Shown in pieces: positions 13,301-25,300 of a stretch of 64,000 bases of DNA; the first letter of the stretch is position 1, and each line of letters begins with the position of its first letter. Location of the stretch: positions 1 through 64,000 of the forward strand of contig JAQGDQ010000662.1 of assembly GCA_030141605.1 (NCBI GenBank). Reading direction: 5' to 3'. Source of the stretch: Tubiluchus corallicola (lineage: Eukaryota > Priapulida > Priapulimorpha > Priapulimorphida > Tubiluchidae). The position numbers were made by a program, and so were the translations under genes. The notes under the pieces were generated by a model. That model worked only from the letters and a program-made list of their open reading frames with translations. It was not told the origin of the DNA and did no database searches.

Positions 13301-16300
13301 ATGGACTATAATTTATACACAAACGATTATCTAGCAGTACGGAATAAGAAATTTCACATTCTTGGGACTGACATGCCTAAATGAAAAAAATAGAACTTAG
13401 TTAACAGTGTACGCTCACGGCTGATCAAGCATTTTCCGGGTAAACATCCAAGAAATACCTAATGGTAAAAATTGGATCAACCGTGAATCGAACACATCCT
13501 ACAGACCGATTCCCATATTGCATAATACGAATGGCTTCTATACTCCTGTTAGCTACAATGTCAACGCTTAGAGGTCATAGTAACAGAAATGCCGACAAAA
13601 CATTGATAAAACTTTGTGTTACTACAGCGGAAGAGAGTTACTAGTACATACGTCTACTTGTAGCCTCCATTTTGCCTGCGAAGCTAATGGAGTCACCAAA
13701 CAGACAATAACGTGGCATCGTCAACCCGACTACGCCAGCCACGCACGAGCCCGTATGAAGACCTAAAGTGTAAAATATAAAACATTTATTTGTTTATCTG
13801 TCTAATTAGATGTTTGTTTCTTTCTTTCTCTTTCTTTCTTTTTTCTTTGACAATTTCATTATTTGTTTGTATATAATAAAATGTTTATTTACTTGCTTGT
13901 CTAATTAGCTGTTTGTTTATTTGTTTGTTTATTTATTTCATTCTTTCTTTCTTTTGCTTTGCTTTCTTTTTTCTTCTTTTTCTCTTTCACAATTTCATTA
14001 TTTGTTTCTATATAATTAAAATGTTTATTTATTTGCTTGTATAATTAGCTGTTTGTTTATTGCTTGTTAGTTCATTTGCTTGTTTGTTTGTTTCCTTCTT
14101 TCTCTCTTTTGTTTTCATTTCTTTTTTTTCTTTTTTTATCTTTGATTATTTTATAATTTATTCATTCACTCACTCATTCATTCATTCTCCTACATATCCA
14201 ATGATTGATTGATTTATTCTGTCATTCATTCAAGCACTCACTCTTTCGTCCGTGTTTTCAAAGCACAGAGATTTTTAAGTTGACTGTAACTGCCACCAGG
14301 GACAAATCATCCACTTGCAAATCCTGAAAAAGATTTCTGATTTTCTGCTTATAACCAACAACAATCCTACAAGCAATTCTTCAAAAGCTTCAAGTAAAAG
14401 TTATGAACTGTTTTCTCAAACAATACAGCCGTCATGATGAAACTGATACTTCTACACGGCGAAATAACACAGTTGCTAAAATCAGTTCAGAAATATCGCA
14501 GCTGCAAAAGAGGACTCACATTACCTATGTGCAACTGAAGTCTTTTTCCTGCTTTGTGTCGAATTTTGAAGTCCACAGTGGCACTTAACAAGTCGAGCGC
14601 ACAGTTTGCTATCTCACACAAATGCCTATTACCATTCCTGACTGGCAAACCGCTAACGACCATGTATGCATCACCTATCGTCTCTATCTGTAATTTTAAA
14701 AAATGCAATTGCAAAGAGATTATATAGGCACAACTTTAGAGATGCTCCCTCCCCATTTACAGCGTGTTTTATTTTAAAAAGATCAGAACTGCACCTATTA
14801 TTTTTGTAGCCATCCTTCTTTCACATACAGGGTATTTCTTAGTTCCCATACAGGGCCTTCGTTAGTTACCATAAGGGCCCATAAGGACCTTTCTTAGTTC
14901 CAACGCAGGGCATTTCCTAGTTACCATACAGAGCCTTTCTTAGTTCCCATACAGAGCCTTTCTTAGTTCCCATACAGGGCTTTTCTTAGTTCCCACAGAG
15001 GGCCTTTCTTAGTTCTCATACAAGCCTTTCTTAGTTCCCATACAAGCCTTTCTTAGTTCCCATACAAGCCTTTCTTAGTTCCCATACCGGCCTTTCTTAG
15101 TTGCCATACAAGCCTTTCTTAGTTGCCATACAAGCCTTTCATAGTTGCCATACAAGCCTTTCATAGTTGCCATACAAGCCTTTCTTAGTTGCCATTCTTG
15201 GCCTTTCTTTGTTCCCATTCAGGGCATTTCCTAAGTTGCCTTTTTTAAATCGGTAAGCCACCATTAACAGCACTTCAATCTGGACGCAAAGTGAACATAA
15301 ATCCGCATTATTATAGTATGCGGAGGTCAAAATACAGCAAGTCCTCGCTTAACGACGCCCCACTTAAAGACGTTTCATTTTAGCGAAGCTATTCTTTTGA
15401 CACCTCTTTTCATTAAATGCGCATTTTTCGTTTGGCGACATTCCGTCTGACGATGGATTTTGTTGGGAACACATTAGCAACGTTAAGCGAAGACTTACTT
15501 ACAATGTTTCACTACATGCAACTAACAACCAATATGTGTAGCAAATATAATAATAAAATGACAGGTGAAATCTATGTCCAGATACATCACACAAAGTTTT
15601 GATTGCTAGCAAGGCAAAGTTACTGGTAGAAAATTCTCACTTTACCTTATACACATCGTGCACTTCAACGATTTCATCGAAAACCCCGTACACGTCGTTT
15701 AAGAAATCGACAATCTGCAAGAAAAATCGGAAAGAGCGTTAAACACAGCGTGCTTTAACTCCATCAGGACTGTAAGCGATTGCTGCATTTTGCATGGGTT
15801 CATGAAAAACTCCTCTCACTAAGCAGTGACTACGTTATATTTGACAATTTTTCTAGGATTCTACTCCTCACACAATGAATTTTCATGCAAAATTATATAT
15901 GAAATGCATTTGCTTACCTTAGACAAATTAAAACTCGATTTTTGACATATAAATTGAAAAAAGCTTTCAGTAACTGCAGTGTTCGCACTGTAACAATGTA
16001 CATTATCGCTTGTGTGCAATCGGCTAATGCAGAAAATTTCAACTATCCAGACACAACAGCATGATACACTTTGGCCAGAAACTTATTGTATTTTTAAAGA
16101 GAAATTCTTGTTAAAAGATGAAACGACCTTAATTTCTCATTGCTGATCGGTTGGCTTTTCCTGGAATAACATAACCGCATAACGCTGGACAGTTTGGACT
16201 GTAGCAAGCAGGCAATCAATAAAATAGTGTGTATGATCACACAAGTATACACCACACTAAGCTACACAGGCTAAATTGGAGTGCCTGAAAAGGGCATGTT

Positions 16301-19300
16301 TTTCTTAATTTTATCCAATTAAATCACTGATAAATGTTTCAACAATTAACATGATTGAATAGCCGCAATTCTCCTCAATCGAACAGTGCCTAATTAGTAA
16401 TCATTTAGTTAAGTCTGTGTTTATACAGTAACAGAAAACTCACAAGTCATATAAGACCCATTTTGAATGGTGCAGTCCTGAAAGAGTTAATTAAAACAAG
16501 CATTGTACAAGACGCATGCAGCATTACTACCATGTTATACTGCATACGGGATTGCTTCCGACAACGAAGCCAGAGTTGAGACACTAGCTGCATTTTCATG
16601 ATCGATTAAACCATCCGATAATCGTTTATAATCGATGAATGCAGACAAAAACCACGTGTTTGCGCTTATGAGAAACCGCCACATCTAAGTGGCAATATCA
16701 GCATGCCAAGTTTCTGCACAAATGCAAAGCCACATTGCTTGACTTTACTGCAGTGATGGCTGAAAGTATCGTGCAATTTTTGTGAACTTTTATGAAATTG
16801 ACACTAGAAGGCAGTAAATTTGCATCGGCAACTGAAAAATATCGGAAATAAAAACTATTCGGTCCCGCATTTAAGTAAGCGAAAAAACGTTGTGTTTACT
16901 CAAAACTGAGGCACATAACCAAAATATATGGCTGCTACAGAACCACATACCATAAGCATGTATAACTGTGCTAGTGAGAGAGACATTAAAAAAAATGTCG
17001 CTAGAATTTTTTTGAAAAATTATGGTAACCAACAGGGTCAACTTTAATCACTTGTATCATCGCAATGTCACAGCCCGTATCAGAAAATACCTTATCATTA
17101 TCCAAATTTACCCCACTTATGAATCAACAAGGTTTTTCAAAAGCCGCGCTTTCACAGGCTTCTCGACTTCACCAACTATCTGAAAATTTTTAAGTCCAAC
17201 AATTGCCAAACATGTGCCAAAAGTTTGCCAAACAGTGTTCACCATTGTTGCTAAAGTGTCGTTAGAAAAAATTTTAAGATGAATAAAACGCCAAACTTGC
17301 TACCGCGCTAAACTGTCATAAAGTTGTCGTAACATGCGATAAAACGTTCGCAACAATTTCAGAACTCACGAGATTTTGTCGAACATTTTGCGACGCTTTT
17401 GAGAAGGTTGAGACGACTTTTGTGATTATTTTTCCACATTTTTGCAAACCTCAGTTGTCCCTCACTTCTTTCTGTGAAACTGTCAAGAAATGATCGCGAA
17501 GTACTAACACGAGTGTCATGTAACATTTGTTTTGCAGCATAAATATCGATGAAATTGCAACGTCGTGCGAATTTCGTGCTTTATTCTTCCGATTTTCGCC
17601 TCAGAAAAAAGCCCAGAATTTGCAAAACTGCGGCAAAAGTCACACGAAAGACAAAACACAGTTGCTGGAAAAATTTGGCCACTGTTGGAAAACTTTTGAC
17701 TGTCACAAAAATGGCAAGTCCACGAGCAATCCTGACTTAAAACATCTAACATTGTCACACGCAAGAAAACTCAAACAGAATTAGGAATAAAACAGTTGAA
17801 TTTACACTTTACATCTCGGTAAAAATGCTAACCTGCATCGGGCTGCTATCAGAAGAGAGTTCTGAGAAGCCAACAATGTCAGAAAAGTAGATAGACACGG
17901 CTTCGTAATGTTCCGGCGGAACGGGCTTTCCCAGCTTCAGTGATTCGGCCACGGAGCTGTAAAAAACGTACGCGTTAATTCATTAAGAATCGGTACTTGA
18001 AAAACAGGTCGCTACGTCCATGAACAAAAGCATTGAGACACGAAAGAGCCATCCTCCAGGAATCATTATTATTATTAATCTACTGACTATTCAAATTTAG
18101 ATAAAATATACAACGGTTTATATGCTGTTTATTGAGTGCAGACGATCGGTTCGACAAGAAATATTATTATCAATGCTCGAAATTAAGCCAAAAGAAATAA
18201 TAAGTACATTTATAACAGTGCAATTAGTAATCCACATTTTATACTCTTCTGAGTTTATGATTTTTCGTTCCTCGGTAATAAGCCTTTTTCACAGTTCCAC
18301 GGAGCAATGATGATGATCGTGAAAAGGTCAAAGGTCAAGTGAAAGTGAACCTAATAATGTTATCTGAACCAAACAACGCATTTGTTTACACTTTACAACG
18401 CCCCACAGTCCACGCTGTTGTCATAGTAACAGTTTTTGGCATTAATTTTTGCTTCATTTATTCCATTTTACATGGATTGCTGTTGCTATTTTGCTAGCTG
18501 TTTTCGGATAAGAATAACATGTTAGTTTAAAACTATATACGTGTAATATATACTAAAAATAACCACGTTCTTCACCCATTTCACCTACATGTAGTTATGT
18601 GCATAAGATCATGCGACTATTATAATTAAAGGACAAGAAAAAGGGCAACTGAAGTAGGTTTCAGAAAGATCGCCTTAAAAAATTGACACCACTAAAACAC
18701 GTAAATCAGGGGAAGAAAAGGCAATGTTAAATTAAACCCAAAAAACTTTCCGTGCAAATCTATATTACTTAGCATTTCACTTACCCGCTGAAAAGACTTA
18801 CATAACTAGACTAATAATTTCAAATGTTTGTGCCAGTTGGTAAAATGTCACTGACTCACCCTCCAAGGTGCGCCACTCACTAGCCAAAAACGTATTGACA
18901 AGATACAGTAATTTAAAATTTTACTTAGTTAGTGACTTGTGCGCTACGAATGCTCTGATTATTTTTTCAAATTTTACTCAATGTTATCAGAACTTGTTTC
19001 AAACGACCTACCATTAAAATGGCTGTGCCTAACAGTCATTGCGGGAGTTTAAATTTACATGCTTTATACAGCCGATGCAAACCATGCATACGAAAAGGTA
19101 GTAGGTAAGTGGTATAAAACTTCGAGACGAATTTTTTAAGCTTTATGTAAGTGGAGGGTTTACTTGTGCTTTAAGTAAGACGTGCTGGGTTCACTTAACC
19201 TCTGACCTACAACAACTGTGCATGTGCATAGCGAAAATGTGAAAAGGCTTATTATTTTTTTATGCAGTGTTAGAAACATACTGATTATTTCTTTTGGCTT

Positions 19301-22300
19301 AATTTCTAGCAAAAATAAGGACATTTGTGTCGAAACAATCGTCTGCACTCAACACACAGCATGTTGAAAAGCATTAAGAATGAATGAAAAGCGTTAAGAA
19401 TGCATGAAAGTGTTAAGAATGCGTGAAAACATTAAGAATGCGTGAAAAGTTACAATATGGCAGATACAACATAAGAAAGTAAACTGCTTACAGGCACCAA
19501 AAGAATACAAATAATGCACAAAAGGCCAGTTGTATAACTTCCCTTACAAGTGATAATTTCAAACACGGGAAGTTTTCAGCAACCAAACTTCCACTCAAAG
19601 TCCCGAAGGTCATCATATGTCAAGAAAGAAAAGAACCGTAATCTGCACTAATATGCAACTACTTGAACTAGAAACCTACACTGGTAACAGTCGGTAAAGC
19701 AAGCGGTCAGTCTTCTGTTTTTCTTCAACGATCTGATTGGTGCGTTCCTCGACGACTTGCTCCAACTTCTTGTTAAAGTTTTCCATTGTCTCCATAATTG
19801 TGCCCATTAAATCAATCCTAAATGAGAACAATGCGGGTCATTTTTATTATTACTTTTATTACTTTCTGTTACTGCACAGATTCGTTGTTAATTACAATAA
19901 TTACTTATGATTTTGTGTCATACTAATTAGCATGTGCAATGACATACACAGCGAATGCATGACACGTTTTCATCCTTGACAACATTTAAAAACTGTGCTT
20001 AACGCAAAACCGGACCCAATCTTAAACTGCACGTCAAAACAATCTACTCTTTAAAATATAAAACACTATTTTTTAAAGAACGACTTATGTGAAAGAATTA
20101 TTACCACACAAACACAATTTTGCATTCGCGACACTAGTTCTTCGCTGTTATGTGCACTTTGCCATTCGCTAGTTAGATGAGCACTAGCGCCTACATTTGG
20201 TAAATGCATTGCACAAAAAACAGGTGCTGTACCACTCGGTTCAGACGTGTTAGTTTGTGACAAACTGCACACGTTCGACAGCTCATGCATGAGCACAGAG
20301 ATAAATTTGAAATTTGAATTTTTATCTGAAAACTTGCCTAGTTTTAGTATACCACACTGAATTCCTTACAGTAGCACTGTTCTTTAATTTTCACTTTCGC
20401 AAACAGGTGCAACACACTCGTGGAACATTTTTGCTGTTGAAAATGATGTTAGTTGGGCTCATTAATAAAGATTTCAATCTATTGCTTAACTATCAGAAAC
20501 GCTTCTGCAGTATTAATTGTGTTAAAATGTATACTTTTTATCGGACTTGAAAATGGGATAGTGTATGAAAAATCATTAAGTCTCTTGATATTTGAACCCC
20601 ATTTTTCACACTAGTTTCATTACTTGGGGCTACTTATCACCATTAACCATCTTCCTTGACATTCTCTGATGCTCCTTGACACTTTTTGATGCTCCTCGAT
20701 ACTCACTGATGATCCTTGATACTTTTTAACACTCTCTTACAGCTCTTGATACTAATTAGCATAAGCTACAACAATAAGTATGTGAGTAAAATTTTGTTAA
20801 ATTCTACACACAAGGATCATCATTGGACAGTGACCACTTACTGCCGCATTATTGAAGACACGGACAGAATTCATACTACCACAGTACTTTAATCACCATC
20901 CATTCATGTAGCAAAATATTTAAAGAAATTTGTAAACTACTTAACATGTTGGTTTTTTTTCTATGCTTAAAAACTAAACCTAGAAAAATATAACAAAGAA
21001 ACTTGCAAAAAACTGTCTATAAAGCATAAATTTAATTTATACTACCGCTGTATTGAAATTTTCAGGCACGGTGGCAAATGCCTTTCACTTGAAAATTATG
21101 ACGTAAAAGATGGATTTCGTGGCTTTTCGTAAGTGCGTCGTGGCTTTCCGTAAGCGCGCGCTGCTTAAACTAATTTAAACTTCTGTTGCTTACCTATTGT
21201 TCCTGCAAAAATAGAACAAAATCTGCTGTTTAATTTTTTTGTAAAACTTATTATACTTTGAAAAAAATTAACGTTGTTTTTCTTCAGTCGATGAACGATG
21301 TCACTGGTGGAAGAATGGGCGTTCAAAATGGAAGCACCCAAGCGTGAAATGATCGCTACTTTAAAGTCCTTTTACTAATTACAAGAGGCACTTATCACGC
21401 CTTTATTACTAAATCCTTATAACATTTTTGCGAACATTAAAATAAGCATAACCTATTTTAAAAAGGACATAACTTTCCCTTAAAGTACAAGAAAATGGCC
21501 AACCAAAGTAAGCCTCAGAAAATTCACAATGAAAAATTATTTCACCTAAGTATAATCTTAAGCAAATAAAATACTCACATTTTCGCATTTACTCCAATTT
21601 TTGTAAAATATTTCTACCGCTGCAGTAAACGTTGGCACAGACATGTTTCATTTAGCCCGCCAATTGAAAAGCCAGCATGTGACTGATCACGTGGCATGAC
21701 ATCACTCGAACACAGTCGCAGTGAGTTCTGAGCACGTGTCCTATAGAGATTTGCGTTGTGGTTCTGTGGCGCCATCTAACATGGCGCCGCTGTGACAGTC
21801 TCGCGGGAGTATTTAAAATGAAAACAAACAGGAAATTCTTTAACGTGAGTAGGATAAATGCTTAAGATTGCCTCTAATTCTTTAGCGAAAATTTTCTGAT
21901 ACTTGCTTTAACTAGACCTTTTCTTGTCCTTTAAAAAGGACATGCATTAGAAAGCATATAAAAAGATTCAATGAAAAAACAAAAGAAAAATTCATGGTGT
22001 AAATAACAATTCTTGACTTGAATAATACACGAATTCAAATTAATCTGTATGGTTTGGAAGTGCAGTATTAAATACGTCACTTTCTGAAAAGATCGCAAAG
22101 CTATCATTGTGAAGGATTTTACGTTATTTTATTACCTCAGTGTTCTCTCATTCTGTAAACCCCCTATACTGTCCTCTTTAACTGCATTCGTATGTATGTC
22201 TTGACTTGGCTTCTTTCTGTCGTGCTCTACCGACAGAGCTAGTTTATCTGGCTAGTTGGCAGTCTGTTCTTGGCTAAGAGAGTTGTTGTTGTTGTTGTTT

Positions 22301-25300
22301 GTCTCAGTTAAACCATTTATTTGTCAAGAGTAGTAAAGCCATGATGTAAGTTTATTTTGATTATTCAGTCTCACTTTATTATTAACTTCTTTGTTTCTTT
22401 TTTGGCTCAAATTAGTTTGTTATATTTTGTTATAATTTTTCTTACAGATATAAGCTTCAACAGTCCTGGAGTAACGCCCTTGAAATTGAATAATTACCAA
22501 AAGTAAAATATACTGGAATATCTGTGATTGTTTCTGTGTTTGTTTACAATACGACGGCAATACGATATGTTTAACTAACTGTCAATTTCCCCAAGAAATG
22601 AAAATGAGAGTGTTTGCAATGTGATTGCTAGGATAAGTTTTGTTCACTACACATTATGCTGATCATTTGTAGTAATCAACTCTATGCATATTGGTATCCA
22701 ATTCACATGCACCTAAGCTGAATAGAATGGAATGGCTCTCCTTGAATCTTTAAAATTTTAGTCTGTATAATTAATTTCGGAGGTTTCTGGATATATATAT
22801 ATATATATATATAAAATTCGAGGCAACAGCTACCAGGACGGCACCATTTTCTGCGATCTATATATCAAACAAAAAGTCTCGATCTAGTGTCGCCTCATTA
22901 AGGGTTTATTTTTTTAATCAGGCCCACCGGGCGAAATCCTCCAAAAATGGCCATTTTTCCGCTGTTTTTTGCAAAAATTTAACCTGTTATTCTGGAGAAC
23001 GGGAATGGACCGGAGGTGGTGCCGGTAATAGTTATTTAGCCCGTTTAACGGCTGGTGTAGTAGGCATATTTAGTGTTCATAGGAGGGCCACGGTATCCTG
23101 TAACGGACGTTTTCCCGGTCCCAATTCCCGATTTTTCCGAAATTTTGGCCTAACAGCCTGCAGAAAAACATTCTAACGATGGTTTGGAAGATTCTCGAAA
23201 GGAGATACATAGCTCTTTAGAAAGAGAAGGAACAGGGCTACACAATGATGTGGGTTACATTTTGGGATTCGCCCACCAAAAGGAGCTGCGACGAGTTGAT
23301 TGGAGGTTCCATTTTCGGCAATTCTTGTTTGGAAAACTGCTGACGTGTTGCATTGTTCTGACGTCATTCCATTATACTCTGCCTGTAATTTTGCTTCAGT
23401 AAAAGTTGCTGCTGACTTTGTGTTATAAATAAGGACTAGGTAGATGTTTGCATATTATTGATTATAAATGTATTTATATGCAAAATTTTTTGCGGGGCAT
23501 TAGCTAGTCTAACATTATTTTTTGTGCAATGTACAGCTGATGCCATAGCCTTTACTGCAAATAAATCTTACTACAAGTTTTCTTTCATTTCAAAAGTTGA
23601 CATTTCATTTTGCAGTTCAGTATTGTTTTAATTCTGAATTAGACAAAAAACCATTTTTTTAATGTTTAGGGCTCTTGAGGTGTTAAAGTGGCCCTGAGCT
23701 TCTATTCTGAAGCTTCTTCTATGTGTTCTTTTACAGCTGTAGTGAGTCATTAGCAGTGAAAGAAAACAGGAAGACACACTTTACTAGATAATAAAAGAGG
23801 AAGAATATTACTCACTTTCCGCCAGACATGTGTCGCAGTTCTTTCCGGATGTTGGCGAACGTCGGCCGCACATCCGGTTTTTCGTCCCAGCATAACTTGA
23901 TCAGTGAGATGATTCGAGGGCCCATGTCGGTGGAGTCGCTCAGCGTCGGCCGGAAGGGATTGGCCTCCCCATTCCGGACTCGATTGATGGCGTCTAAAAT
24001 GCACGAAAAAAGATGATGCTTCTTATTGTGTAATGCATTTTCTATACACGTTATGGCAACCATGACAGTAAATTATTTGTAATATATCCTATCAAAAAGT
24101 TGAAAAAATAAACACACAAAGAGAGAAATACAGTCTACGCGTTAGACTGACACGTTTTCCTCTGAGCAAAACAGAGATCTCAACTGACTGTTTTAAAATA
24201 TGCTAAAAATAAAAACATTATGCTATTACAAAAAATCAAACTATGTCAGGTAGAGTGTGATGCAAATGACAGTATGTGCTAGCCTTAATCTGTGTTGGTT
24301 TCTGTTACAATATTTTGATCTGTTATATTTTTGACATTGTGTGATGGTGTAATGTTTTTAATTGTATTATATTTTGAAACAGCCAGTCAAGTCACTGTTT
24401 TGATGTGTGTGAAAATTTGGCCATAAACCATCTACAAGTTTTGAATCTTTGTTGTGTGTTTTTACTTTTTAAATATATAGTGAAGTACTACAGATCAGCA
24501 CTTGAAGGCGTTATATCTCAAAAATTATGAAGTATAATTTGTGTGCTTGCGAAGCAAAAACATCCGCAAATCGACAATTAAGCTTTTTATCTGCATATCC
24601 TGAATCTCTATTTCATGAGGATCATTTTGATACCAAGTTTATCGCTCCATGTTATTTGTAAGCTGAGATAATCCATGTTGAAATTGAAGTGCAGGCTACG
24701 CACTGAAAAACGTATTCTTGAGAAAATTGCTGTTAAAGTCAGCCATTGTTTTTTGTCGTAACAAAACATAGCAACCGTATGAAAGTGTGGCTGCTCTGGA
24801 GTTTGCAAGAAAACATTGAAGTTACGTTTAAATCCTGTACCACATGAAGTTCTGGGTATGGCAATGGAAAAACCGCAAACAAAATTATTCCTTCCGTGAG
24901 CTGCCATCGGAGTTTGAAAATACAATTTCTGACAAGAACTCAATACTAGCTTTTAGGCAGAGAATTGGGTAAGGAGTCATAAAATCAAATTTTCAGTATT
25001 TTCTGAAGTATTTAGATTTAGTAGTATTTACAATCAACGTTGGTTTTTGCAAAAAAAAAATTGATACTTGACCAAATTTTCGATGCATTTTACTTTGAAG
25101 CAGCATAACGTAGTTTTAACTATGTCGACTTTTGGACGGTTTTGGTTTGCAAGCATGCAACTATCTTACACTACAAAAAAATCGCTTGACATTTTCCTAA
25201 TGCCTAGATGATAGCATTCTTCTCTTTTGATATCGTGTTTTTAAAATGTCTTCTTGTTAGTTAAGCAGCAACATTGGTTAAATTAGAAAAGAAACCTTAT

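Larger units (their letters stand above)
18121..19363. mobile_element. Foldback element carrying nested A and B insertions
   Basis: About 130 bp at 18,118-18,245 is repeated in inverse orientation at 19,255-19,365. Shared blocks include GAGTGCAGACGAT and GAAATTAAGCCAAAAGAAAT. Taking out the family A insertion leaves an element of about 270 bp with long inverted arms. Confidence 0.65.

Noticed and set aside
17516-17784. Overlapping open frames of 82-85 codons on both strands
   Set aside because: Sense and antisense overlap with no recognisable protein, within an intron of the cyclase.
18122-19348. Two short frames sharing [10 protein letters not shown] on opposite strands
   Set aside because: They are the two arms of the foldback element, not a gene family.
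19682-19682. First GT after LLP as the exon 18 donor
   Set aside because: It gives phase 0 and shifts exon 19 out of frame; the GTAGGT two bases further keeps SVAESLKLG in frame.
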